In this document: piece after piece, positions 1 to 6,726 of the stretch
How the letters are laid out: every line of letters begins with the position of its first letter
How positions within the stretch are numbered: the stretch's first letter is position 1
Assembly (NCBI GenBank): GCA_002385885.1
Contig: DGEI01000019.1
Coordinates: forward strand, 1-25,331
DNA from: Firmicutes bacterium UBA3930
GTDB taxonomy: Bacteria > Bacillota > Clostridia > Caldicoprobacterales > Caldicoprobacteraceae
DNA: 25,331 bases
Reading direction: 5' to 3'
Made by a program: the position numbers and the translations under genes
The notes under the pieces: generated by a model
What the model was told of the DNA's origin: nothing
Seen by the model: the letters and a program-made list of their open reading frames with translations, nothing else
Database searches by the model: none

Positions 1-233
1 TAGAACACATCAAGGTCCATCCCTTTTGCATCAAGTGCAAGCTGAAGCTGCTGCCGCTGGCGCTCTACCCCCTGCACAAACCCATCTATATCATTTGCTT
101 TCAAGCAATGGGGCGTTGCCACAACGGCATCGATCCCCTCCTTTACGGCTATGTTAGCCATTGAGAGGGCTTCCCCGATAGATCCTGCCCCGTCATCCAC
201 CTCAGGCAGTATATGGCTGTGTAAATCAATCAT
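1..233 (-). CDS. cpsB: CpsB/YwqE-type PHP-family phosphotyrosine phosphatase (N-terminal part, cut by window edge)
   Basis: The first 77 residues are visible; the C-terminus lies beyond the left edge. The protein opens with MIDLHSHILPEVDDGAGS, the metal-binding PHP signature (D-x-H-x-H) of the Mn-dependent tyrosine phosphatases CpsB/Wzb-like/YwqE, and then has an A-T-P-H-C motif that provides another metal ligand. Known members remove phosphate from the tyrosine cluster of the partner BY-kinase and thereby control export or length of capsule and exopolysaccharide. The ATG shares its A with the TAA stop of the upstream kinase gene (TAATG), so translation is probably coupled. Gene order modulator, kinase, phosphatase is the usual Gram-positive arrangement. 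Family assignment is firm; which polymer it controls cannot be seen. Confidence 0.9.
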   Translation of the reverse strand, partial: MIDLHSHILPEVDDGAGSIGEALSMANIAVKEGIDAVVATPHCLKANDIDGFVQGVERQRQQLQLALDAKGMDLDVF

Positions 234-1003
234 TATACATTGACTCCCTCACCGCTTGCGGTACTATCCGGCGGAAAGGGAAGCCCGCCATTTTTCCTTC
301 TTCTCTTTTGTTTTACTCCATCCCCGGCTTCATCGTAATAATAGTAGTAATAGCTATAACCGTTCCTGGCTATGGGTGCTCCGTTTAGCACAACTCCCAA
401 TATATTGGCGTTTACCCTTTCCAAATTGGCCTTGGTACGCAGGATAGCGTCATAGGTTGCCATACCGTGTCCCGCGACCAATACCACACCGTCTGCATAC
501 TGACACAGCACGGCTGCATCGGTTACCGGCAGTACCGGTGGTGTATCTGCTATTATGATATCATAATCTTCCCGTACTGCTCTTAAAAACTCTTCCATCT
601 TTCTTGACCCAAGAAGTTCTGCAGGATTCGGCGGTTTGGGTCCGCTGGTGATAATATGCAGATTCTCAACATCGGTCACATTTATAACACTGCTGTAGTC
701 AATTCCTTCTACAAGCACATTGGTAAGGCCTTTCATGTTTACCAGCCCAAAGGCCCTGTGAACAATCGGTTTTCTGAGATCACAGTCTATCAGAAGCACC
801 TTCATATTGGACTGAGCCATAGTGATGGCCAGATTAGAAGAAGTTATACTTTTACCCTCATCCGGCCCGCTGCTGGTTATCAGTATAACCTTCAGTTCAC
901 GATCAGGAGATGAAAACTGAATATTGGTCCTCAGTACCCTATATGCTTCTGCAATGGGAGATTTGGGATTTGTCTTGGCAATAAGTTCTGTAAATTTTAG
1001 CAT
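233..1003 (-). CDS. cpsD: BY-kinase (bacterial tyrosine kinase) CpsD/CapB/YwqD, exopolysaccharide regulator
   Basis: A 256-residue cytoplasmic P-loop protein. Numbered from the chosen ATG, it has the EAYRVLR oligomerisation motif (residues 19-25), Walker A SGPDEGKS (45-52), Walker A' LLIDCD (70-75) and Walker B IIIADTP (149-155), the set that distinguishes BY-kinases from MinD-like ATPases. Near the C-terminus is a tyrosine cluster, YSYYYYYY (216-223), the known site of trans-autophosphorylation, followed by a basic and proline-rich tail. The frame is open upstream to a TTG at 1015, but GAGGTG sits just ahead of the ATG at 1003, so that start is preferred. It needs the membrane modulator encoded immediately upstream for activity and is presumably dephosphorylated by the overlapping downstream phosphatase. 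Confidence 0.92.
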   Translation of the reverse strand: MLKFTELIAKTNPKSPIAEAYRVLRTNIQFSSPDRELKVILITSSGPDEGKSITSSNLAITMAQSNMKVLLIDCDLRKPIVHRAFGLVNMKGLTNVLVEGIDYSSVINVTDVENLHIITSGPKPPNPAELLGSRKMEEFLRAVREDYDIIIADTPPVLPVTDAAVLCQYADGVVLVAGHGMATYDAILRTKANLERVNANILGVVLNGAPIARNGYSYYYYYYDEAGDGVKQKRRRKNGGLPFPPDSTASGEGVNV

Positions 1004-1030
1004 GCCGCACCTCACAAATCATTTTTTTGT

Positions 1031-1711
1031 CTATTCTTCATTCATTGGGATGATGCCCAGTACAGGAAGCCCAACATATCTTTCTATATCTTCAGGAGTT
1101 TTGATGGTATTATCCAGGTACTCGACCAGAAAGACAAGCCCTATACCCAGCATTATGCCTAAAACCCCTGCTATAGCTATATTCATAACAGGCCTGGGTT
1201 TTACGGGGGTTCCGGGAATCTTAGCAATATCAATAATCTGCACGTTGTCAAGCTTCATGATACTGACAACTTCCTCCATGAAAACCTGGGCAAGGGCGTT
1301 GGCCAGATCCATAGCAAATCCCGGATCGACATCCTGTACTGTGATGCGTATAATCTCGGTATCACTCTCAGAAGACACAGTTATCCTGTTTCTAAGCTGT
1401 GAAGGTTTCATATCGATCTCAAGTTTTTCAATTACCCTGTCCAGTACACGGTCGCTTTTTGCAATTATGCTGTATGTTTTGGCCAGCTTTTGGCTTACCA
1501 GTATGGTATTGTATTCAATATCGTCACCCTGGTAGTTCTGGGTATTGCCTACCATAAGTGTCGTCGAAGTTTCATAGATTTTGTCCAACAAAAAAAAGCT
1601 GATTATAGCGCTTGCTGCCACAGCAACTACCGTAATAAGTGCTATAATTCCCAGCCTTTTTTGTATGATTAACAGTATATCTTTGAGCTCCATTTCTTCT
1701 CTGACAGGCAC
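1031..1711 (-). CDS. cpsC: Wzz-family chain-length determinant / BY-kinase membrane modulator (CpsC/CapA/YwqC)
   Basis: Two-transmembrane Wzz protein. A first membrane helix follows the short cytoplasmic N-terminus, then comes an extracytoplasmic loop of about 130 residues, then the proline-rich PGTPVKPRP motif preceding the second helix, then a cytoplasmic tail ending in DIERYVGLPVLGIIPMNEE. In Gram-positive systems this tail docks on and activates the separate BY-kinase, which is the next gene 27 bases downstream. The frame is open to an ATG at 1753, but that ATG overlaps a consensus -10 box and has no ribosome binding site. A GTG at 1711 has GGAGG seven bases upstream and still leaves the normal family N-terminus, so it is the preferred start. 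A third possibility is the ATG nine codons further in (E-M-E-L-K). Confidence 0.85.
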   Translation of the reverse strand: MPVREEMELKDILLIIQKRLGIIALITVVAVAASAIISFFLLDKIYETSTTLMVGNTQNYQGDDIEYNTILVSQKLAKTYSIIAKSDRVLDRVIEKLEIDMKPSQLRNRITVSSESDTEIIRITVQDVDPGFAMDLANALAQVFMEEVVSIMKLDNVQIIDIAKIPGTPVKPRPVMNIAIAGVLGIMLGIGLVFLVEYLDNTIKTPEDIERYVGLPVLGIIPMNEE

Positions 1712-1751
1712 AGGCGTTCCTCCATCCAGATCTTTATTTCTTATTTTTTTC

Positions 1752-1760
1752 ATTATACCA
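1752..1760 (-). promoter_or_regulatory. Extended -10 promoter of the cps module
   Basis: The minus strand reads TGGTATAAT, an exact match to the extended -10 consensus TGnTATAAT, with no recognisable -35 box 16-18 bases upstream, as is typical for this promoter class. It lies directly after the terminator of the upstream gene. Initiation would fall about seven bases downstream, at or past the ATG at 1753, which argues for the GTG start at 1711. Seen directly; promoter function is inferred. Confidence 0.6.
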
Positions 1761-1766
1761 TAACAT

Positions 1767-1808
1767 AAAAAAAAATGGAATAAAGGACGGATCTTTTATC
1801 CGCCCTTT
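1767..1808 (-). terminator. Rho-independent terminator of the anti-sigma-like gene
   Basis: An 11-bp stem (AAAGGGCGGAT with ATCCGTCCTTT, one G.U pair) closes a five-base loop and is followed, after six bases, by nine consecutive Ts on the minus strand. It lies 55 bases beyond the stop of the upstream gene and separates it from the cps module. Confidence 0.8.
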
Positions 1809-1862
1809 TCGAAAAAATTTTGTAATTATTTCGTAAACTCTTGTAATATTTTGTTATTTACT

Positions 1863-3173
1863 CTATTCGATAGGTTTATCTCCTTTTTGTTCCTTCCTTC
1901 TTGCTCTTCTCCTTGCTATCGGCCGTATTATAACCGCCCACACAAACCATCCTGCCAATCCCAGAAAAGCCAGATAGGGTACGGCACTCACAGTAAATAT
2001 CATCAGATCTTCGAGGAACATCCCCAGGCTCCGGCAGGATCTCCTGAAACCGTTTATAATCCTTTCGGGCAAGGTAATGGGAATGGGTTCTTCCTCCTTA
2101 ATCTCGTGTACCTCATAGACATCTATGGTTACCTTGGAGTATTCAATCAGATTGTCCCACTTCTTCAGAGTCCCGGTATAGTTCTCAATTTCATAGCGAA
2201 CATTGGACAGTTCCCGCTCCAGTTCGATGATGTCCTGGAGCAGCTCGGCCTTGCTCAGTATGGTCAGCAGCCTTTCCTCCTGCAGTTTAAGCGACTTGAG
2301 CCTGGCTTCCACATCCAGGTACTGACCGGTTATATCTTCACCTGTTACCTGCTGGTTTATTACACTGCCTACATCTCCAAGTCCGGATATAAACTGATCA
2401 AAGGATTTTCTTGGAATGCGTACTTCCAGATGAGCCTTTCTGTTTGCAGGCTGTTTTTCCTGTCTCCTGGGTTTGCCCTGGATCTCCGAAGACTCAATGT
2501 ATCCCATATACAGGCTGACTTTACCGAGAATTTCGTCTACGGTACGTTCAAACCCGGTTGTTTCGATGGACATATAGGCTGAGCGGATGATCTTCCTCTC
2601 ACCCTCAACCTGGCCTCCTGATAGTATTTGAGCAGTAACATCCCCGGCTTCCCGGGGTGAATCAGCTTCCGCCTCTCCGCGGAAACCAACGTCGCCGTAA
2701 TTGGCATCAGAATCGGCCGGCGCTCCCGGACTGCTTTGCAATTCATATCCTTTTGCCGCATCTGCTGCTGCCATATCCGTGGTGCCCGGCTCAGACGGCA
2801 GTGCGGCTTCAGATTTGCTCTTATCAAAAGCTGGCCAGCCGTCCAGGCTTCCCAAAACAAGGGCTCCCGCCAGAACCAGCACCAGGGCCGCAGCCATGCC
2901 CGCCACCGCTCTTCTATTGAACTTTCCAAATGCTTTAAACACCCTTTTTCTCCCCTCTCTTTTCAATCTGTCAAAAAGCTGTTCATGAAAACCGAAAGGC
3001 AGGTCAACATCGGGGAGCTTTCCGCATATTTCCCTGATTTTCATGATGGATTCGTATTCTTTGCGGCAGCTTAAGCACTCACCAAGATGCTTTTCCATCC
3101 CGGATGCAAAAGCATCATCAAGCATGCCATCTATATATGCGGATATATTATTCCGGCACTTCGTGCAATTCAT
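1863..3173 (-). CDS. Anti-sigma-factor-like membrane protein: zf-HC2 zinc finger plus DUF4349
   Basis: 436 residues from the preferred start. The N-terminus has the zinc-binding anti-sigma signature H-x3-C-x2-C (H29, C33, C36) with an extra C-x2-C at residues 3-6; in zf-HC2 proteins this module binds and silences an ECF sigma factor. A membrane helix (about 88-110) follows, then an extracytoplasmic DUF4349 domain (about 190-370, with V-R-I-P and a helical coiled-coil segment), a second membrane helix near 390-412 and a very basic tail. The frame opens at an ATG at 3194, but AAAGGAGGG correctly precedes the ATG at 3173. A consensus-like ECF promoter lies just upstream. No sigma factor gene is adjacent, although zf-HC2 proteins usually follow theirs. 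The anti-sigma role is inferred from the domain; the DUF4349 function is unknown. Confidence 0.82.
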   Translation of the reverse strand: MNCTKCRNNISAYIDGMLDDAFASGMEKHLGECLSCRKEYESIMKIREICGKLPDVDLPFGFHEQLFDRLKREGRKRVFKAFGKFNRRAVAGMAAALVLVLAGALVLGSLDGWPAFDKSKSEAALPSEPGTTDMAAADAAKGYELQSSPGAPADSDANYGDVGFRGEAEADSPREAGDVTAQILSGGQVEGERKIIRSAYMSIETTGFERTVDEILGKVSLYMGYIESSEIQGKPRRQEKQPANRKAHLEVRIPRKSFDQFISGLGDVGSVINQQVTGEDITGQYLDVEARLKSLKLQEERLLTILSKAELLQDIIELERELSNVRYEIENYTGTLKKWDNLIEYSKVTIDVYEVHEIKEEEPIPITLPERIINGFRRSCRSLGMFLEDLMIFTVSAVPYLAFLGLAGWFVWAVIIRPIARRRARRKEQKGDKPIE

Positions 3174-3179
3174 ATTTCC

Positions 3180-3216
3180 CTGCCCTCCTTTCATCTTTTA
3201 AGACGAAAAAGGGCAG
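3180..3216 (-). repeat. Imperfect hairpin spanning promoter -10 and ribosome binding site
   Basis: On the minus strand CTGCCC-TTTTT-CGTCTT is followed almost directly by AAGATG-AAAGGA-GGGCAG. The arms pair over about 17 positions with three G.U pairs and one bulge, around a tiny A-rich loop. The 3' arm contains the Shine-Dalgarno AAAGGAGGG of the anti-sigma-like gene, while the 5' arm overlaps the ECF-type -10. No T-tract follows, so it is not a standard terminator. Confidence 0.55.
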
Positions 3217-3227
3217 AAAAAGTTGCA
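3202..3227 (-). promoter_or_regulatory. ECF-sigma-type promoter ahead of the anti-sigma-like gene
   Basis: The minus strand carries TGCAAC, a 16-base spacer and CGTC. This is the bipartite pattern (AAC-containing -35, CGTC/CGTA -10) recognised by ECF sigma factors such as Bacillus SigM/SigX/SigW. Initiation would fall near 3195, leaving a leader of only about 22 bases. Its position directly ahead of a zf-HC2 protein makes sense, because ECF loci commonly regulate themselves. The identity of the sigma factor is unknown. Confidence 0.6.
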
Positions 3228-3240
3228 AAACAAAATAAAC

Positions 3241-3708
3241 TTACTTTAACAGCGCCGATACATGGACATTCTGGGCGGGAAGTACTTTTATATAATGAGA
3301 AGTATATTTCAGATTATCAGATTGGGCAGTCAATGTGTAATAGCCCGGCGGGATATCATCTATGGAAAAATTTCCGTTATCATCGGAACTTGTCTGATAC
3401 ACAGGAAATGTATTTTCAGAACCGAAATACAGTTGTATTTTTGCACACGGAATGACTTCCTTACTATGTTCATTATATATGGTACCGGTTATTCTGGACG
3501 AAAGGCTTCTCGTATAATCTCTAATAGTTATGTGAACGCATTGTGTATTGGTCTGTGTCGGGTTTACATCAACGTTCTGCTCCTGGTCAAGCTCCTGGCA
3601 GTTGAACTGGATGCTGTCCTTTTCCAGCACATTTCTTACTTTCGGACGGCTGGCTTCCGGCTTTTCTTTTATTATTCCATTGTCCGAAACCTTATCATCT
3701 AAAGCCAT
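3241..3708 (-). CDS. Small protein with carboxypeptidase-regulatory-like (transthyretin/CnaB-like) domain
   Basis: 155 residues with a clear ribosome binding site (AGGAGGGGG) before the ATG. The first ~70 residues are polar and probably flexible. Residues 73-155 look like one beta-sandwich domain of the CarboxypepD_reg/CnaB type: ITGTIYN at the start, then a DDNGNFSIDDIPPGYYTLTA block, the usual G-x-F-x-I-x-x-(I/L)-P-x-G-x-Y core. There is no signal peptide, membrane helix or sorting motif, so it is not an obvious surface adhesin. It lies head-to-tail behind the low-complexity gene at 3858-4214, with 149 bases between. Function not recognised; a spore or envelope structural role is possible but unsupported. 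Confidence 0.7.
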   Translation of the reverse strand: MALDDKVSDNGIIKEKPEASRPKVRNVLEKDSIQFNCQELDQEQNVDVNPTQTNTQCVHITIRDYTRSLSSRITGTIYNEHSKEVIPCAKIQLYFGSENTFPVYQTSSDDNGNFSIDDIPPGYYTLTAQSDNLKYTSHYIKVLPAQNVHVSALLK

Positions 3709-3830
3709 TTTCCCCCTCCTTTTTTATGATAATACAAGATGTAAGCGAGGCCGCCCGGGTTTGCATTCACTGCTGAGCAGCGTAAAGTTTAAAACACTTT
3801 GCGTGAAAAACGCTGATTGCCGGCCTATGT

Positions 3831-3852
3831 ACGGTGAGGAAACCCTCACCGT
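3831..3852. repeat. Perfect 9-bp hairpin between two small genes
   Basis: ACGGTGAGG and CCTCACCGT flank a four-base loop. On the plus strand four Ts follow. On the minus strand, the direction of the flanking genes, no T-tract follows. It may end or stabilise the transcript of the 118-residue gene, whose stop codon is six bases away, but it is not a textbook terminator in that direction. Confidence 0.5.
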
Positions 3853-3857
3853 TTTAA

Positions 3858-4214
3858 CTACTGAGCAAAATACTTGCTTTTCTTGTCTTTATCGATCTCA
3901 ACCCTGGCATCACTGTCGCTGTCGGCCTTTGCTTTATTCCTGCTCTTTGCTGTGGCATCACTGTCGGTATCCACATCGGCGTCAGTTTCGCTTTTTGCCC
4001 TCTGGGCCTGGTTCTGGCTCTGCGTCAGGATGTTGTAGTTAATCTGCTTGTTATACTGCTTCTGGTCGTTGTACTCATCCTCCTCAAATCCAACGTCCTG
4101 ATCCTGATCCCCTTCAATTCTGGACCTTATTGCCGCTTTCAGTTCAGCTTTCAATTCTGCTTCCAGCTCTTTTTTTAACTGCTGTTTTATTTCATTCAAA
4201 TCGATATCATGCAT
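3858..4214 (-). CDS. Hypothetical 118-residue charged low-complexity protein
   Basis: Not recognised. The N-terminal ~35 residues (HDIDLNEIKQQLKKELEAEL and on) predict a continuous amphipathic, strongly charged helix. A Q/N/Y-rich middle follows (about 48-70), then an acidic D/S/A/K tail with a two-unit internal repeat of 16 residues, the shared part being D-x-D-S-D-A. The repeat is visible in DNA as a 14-base direct repeat (3905-3918 and 3953-3966), 48 bases apart. No signal peptide, cysteine or catalytic motif is visible. GGAAAGGG precedes the ATG. The composition resembles intrinsically disordered spore or coat-associated proteins, but that is only an impression. The next gene downstream is the regulatory-like domain protein. 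Confidence 0.6.
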   Translation of the reverse strand: MHDIDLNEIKQQLKKELEAELKAELKAAIRSRIEGDQDQDVGFEEDEYNDQKQYNKQINYNILTQSQNQAQRAKSETDADVDTDSDATAKSRNKAKADSDSDARVEIDKDKKSKYFAQ

Positions 4215-4253
4215 TGAACCCTTTCCCCTTTCGTCTATATATTATTCTGGTTC

Positions 4254-4311
4254 ACCGCTGTGCGGCAAACCTATGGAACTGCCGCCAAGCGGCCTGATAA
4301 GCAGTATTATA
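4254..4311 (-). promoter_or_regulatory. Candidate promoter and structured leader of the 118-residue gene
   Basis: An exact TATAAT lies on the minus strand at 4306-4311, but no good -35 is visible. The 90-base leader contains two short G+C-rich hairpins: GCCGC-loop-GCGGC at 4281-4293 and CCGC-TGT-GCGG at 4255-4265. No known riboswitch is recognisable. Low-confidence assignment. Confidence 0.3.
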
Positions 4312-4368
4312 AGTTCTGCTATATACTATGAGATATCGGGGAAATAGGTGATTGTTTATAAGCAATTT

Positions 4369-5619
4369 TTATGCATAAACAGATATAATATACTCCCTGA
4401 TCCTGTCCATCATTTCTTTACCGACTTCAGCCTTTACAAGTATCCCCCTGGCTTCATATGCCTCTTCAAGAATGTTTGCCTTTTCCTTCAAATAGCTGTA
4501 TTCTTTGGGTTTGTCATATGGCAGCAGCAGGGTTACGATTTTTACATCGGAAAACACCGTTTTTTCAATCTCCTGCATCAGCATGTCCAGGCCGGTTTTA
4601 TCCTTTGCAGAAATATAAACCCCTCTTCCGTTTACGGTTGGAACAACATCCACAAGATCGATCTTGTTGTAGACATTGATCTTGGGGGAATTGACAGCTC
4701 CCAGATCCGTCAGGACCCGTTCCACCACCCTTACCTTCTCTTCCATATCCGGCGAGGCAGCGTCGATTACATGGAGAATCAAATCGGCGTATTTTACTTC
4801 CTCAAGCGTGGATTTGAATGCCTCCACAAGGTCGTGGGGCAGCTTTCTTATAAAACCTACGGTATCGACCAGTACCAGTTCCCTGCCGGAAGGCAGCACC
4901 AGCCTTCTCGCAGAAGGATCCAGGGTTGCAAACAGCTTATCCTCCACATAAGCATCCGCCTCCGCAAGGGCGTTCAGCAGGGTTGATTTGCCGGCGTTTG
5001 TGTATCCTGCAACAGCCACGACGGGAACCTGGTTTTTCTTTCGCCTCTCCCTGTACAGGCTTCTATGCCTTTCTATTTCCTTCATTTTTCTTTCTATTGC
5101 TCTTATCCTGTTTTGGATATGCCGCCTGTCGCTCTCCAGCTTTGTCTCGCCGGGGCCGCGGGTGCCTATGCCTCCTCCCAGCCTGGAAAGCTGGGTTCCC
5201 AGGCCAGTTAACCTCGGCAGCCGGTACCTTAGCTGGGCTAACTCTACCTGAAGCATGCTTTCCCTAGTCCTGGCCCTTCCGGCGAATATATCGAGAATCA
5301 GGCTGGTTCTGTCAATCACCCTTACATTTACATAGTCTTCGATATTCTTTATCTGGGTGCCGGTCAGTTCATCATCGGTAATGACAAGATCCGCCTCCCG
5401 ATCTTCCACAAACAGCTTTAACTCTTCAAGCTTACCTTTACCTATATAATGGGCTGTGTTGATGTTATCACGCCGCTGCGTTACAATACCCACCACTTCC
5501 GCTCCTGCGGTTACAGCAAGTTCCTGCAGTTCATCCAGGCTTTCCTCATCCTCTGTGTTTCTTATAACACCTGCCAATACAGCCCGTTCTGTCGTCCCGT
5601 TGTTTCTTATCTCATCCAT
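4369..5619 (-). CDS. hflX: GTPase HflX, ribosome-associated
   Basis: About 416 residues, normal family length. The N-terminal HflX domain includes the glycine-rich G-T-R-G-P-G-E-T-K-L-E segment (about 157-167 counted from the GTG), a helical hairpin and then an Era/Obg-type G domain: G1 GYTNAGKST (210-218), the FATLDPSAR switch, G3 DTVG (257-260), G4 NKID (323-326) and G5 SAK (342-344). HflX binds the 50S subunit and rescues or splits stalled ribosomes in stress. The frame is open to a GTG at 5634; the ATG at 5619 fits the usual MDEIR-type beginning. Ribosome binding sites are weak for both (AAGGGTGA upstream), so the start is uncertain by five codons. It stands alone: a terminator precedes it and unrelated genes follow. 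Confidence 0.93.
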   Translation of the reverse strand: MDEIRNNGTTERAVLAGVIRNTEDEESLDELQELAVTAGAEVVGIVTQRRDNINTAHYIGKGKLEELKLFVEDREADLVITDDELTGTQIKNIEDYVNVRVIDRTSLILDIFAGRARTRESMLQVELAQLRYRLPRLTGLGTQLSRLGGGIGTRGPGETKLESDRRHIQNRIRAIERKMKEIERHRSLYRERRKKNQVPVVAVAGYTNAGKSTLLNALAEADAYVEDKLFATLDPSARRLVLPSGRELVLVDTVGFIRKLPHDLVEAFKSTLEEVKYADLILHVIDAASPDMEEKVRVVERVLTDLGAVNSPKINVYNKIDLVDVVPTVNGRGVYISAKDKTGLDMLMQEIEKTVFSDVKIVTLLLPYDKPKEYSYLKEKANILEEAYEARGILVKAEVGKEMMDRIREYIISVYA

Positions 5620-5684
5620 ATATATCTCTATCACCCTTATAATATTTTTTCGGCATTGGCAGCCGTATTACTGTATACAAGCAC

Positions 5685-5726
5685 AAAAAAACATCCTTCT
5701 ATGCTTTATTCTACCATAGAAGGATG
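5685..5726 (-). terminator. Rho-independent terminator of the GH3/ABC operon
   Basis: A perfect 12-bp stem (CATCCTTCTATG with CATAGAAGGATG) with an 11-base loop is followed immediately by seven Ts on the minus strand. It lies 37 bases past the stop of the last ATPase gene and marks the end of the transport operon. Confidence 0.93.
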
Positions 5727-5763
5727 TATCTTTGCACAAAATATAAACAATATTATATATGCC

Positions 5764-6726
5764 CTATTGGTACAGCAGGCATTTTACGGTGACACCGTCA
5801 ATATCGAAATCCGGAATTTCTTCTGTCCTGCATCGCTCCATTACATGAGGGCACCTTCCTGCAAACTTGCATCCTTTCAACATATATTCCTCACGCTCGG
5901 TCAGATGAAGATCAACCCTGGAATCCCATTTGTCCCTGGGATCAGGCTGTGCTATTGATTCCTTCAGCATCTTTGTGTAGGGGTGCTTAGGTGAATCCAG
6001 CACTTTCTCCACGCTGCCCTTTTCAACTATGTTTCCCCTGAACATAATTGCTATTTTATCACTGACATAATATGCAGTTGCCAAATCATGAGTTATATAC
6101 AGCACGCTTAACCCGTATCTGTCCTTAAGCTCCTTAAAAAGATTGACAATTGACATTCTTAAGGATGCGTCAACCATTGATACGGGCTCGTCTGCTATAA
6201 GAAGAGACGGCTGGGTTATCAGCGCCCGGGCAATGGAAATCCTCTGCAGCTGTCCGCCTGAAAATTCGCTCGGATATTTTTCTTTCACGTCATCAAGGGT
6301 TAAGCCAACTGCAGTCAGTGCCTGTTCAATACCATCAATACTGTCACTCGCATCTACACCAAGAAAATTCTTTTGTGTTTCATACAGGTAGTTTTCTACC
6401 GTTCTGAGGGGATTAAAGGTTTCAAAAGGATTTTGGAATATCGCCTGCACATCTTTTCTGAACTCCTTTTTCTCCCTCTCGCTCTTTATATTCATTATAT
6501 TTTTACCTTTATACAGGATTTCACCTTCAGAGGCTTCAAGAAGCCCCAGTATAATCCTTGATACCGTTGTCTTGCCGCTTCCTGATTCACCGGCAAGAGT
6601 ATATATATCGGCATCCTTTATATCAAAGCTAACATTATCAACCGCCGTAAGCCTTACTCTTGAAAATAAGCTGCCAACCCTGAACACTTTTGTTAAACCG
6701 TTTACTTCAATCAATTTGCTACTCAT
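5764..6726 (-). CDS. ABC transporter ATP-binding protein, OppF/DppF class
   Basis: 320 residues with a complete nucleotide-binding domain: Walker A GESGSGKTT (46-54), Q-loop at FQNPFETFNPL, ABC signature SGGQLQ (156-161), Walker B LLIADE (175-180) and switch histidine H213 (ITHD). The C-terminal oligo_HPY extension contains the spaced cysteines GCKFAGRCP, ERC and KCL that many Opp-class ATPases carry. The ATG overlaps the stop of the preceding ATPase gene (ATGAGTAG, 8 bases), indicating translational coupling and a stoichiometric heterodimer. The class is Opp/Dpp, but several thermophile and clostridial members carry oligosaccharides; here the GH3 neighbour favours sugar uptake (inference). 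Confidence 0.92.
   Translation of the reverse strand: MSSKLIEVNGLTKVFRVGSLFSRVRLTAVDNVSFDIKDADIYTLAGESGSGKTTVSRIILGLLEASEGEILYKGKNIMNIKSEREKKEFRKDVQAIFQNPFETFNPLRTVENYLYETQKNFLGVDASDSIDGIEQALTAVGLTLDDVKEKYPSEFSGGQLQRISIARALITQPSLLIADEPVSMVDASLRMSIVNLFKELKDRYGLSVLYITHDLATAYYVSDKIAIMFRGNIVEKGSVEKVLDSPKHPYTKMLKESIAQPDPRDKWDSRVDLHLTEREEYMLKGCKFAGRCPHVMERCRTEEIPDFDIDGVTVKCLLYQ

Noticed and set aside
924..1535. Long plus-strand frame opposite the kinase and Wzz genes
   Set aside because: Antisense shadow of two clear genes; serine/isoleucine-rich low-information translation.
3776..3815. Long inverted repeat CAGCG...CGCTG with an AAAGT/ACTTT core in the leader of the regulatory-like gene
   Set aside because: Arms are short and interrupted; no known riboswitch pattern could be matched.
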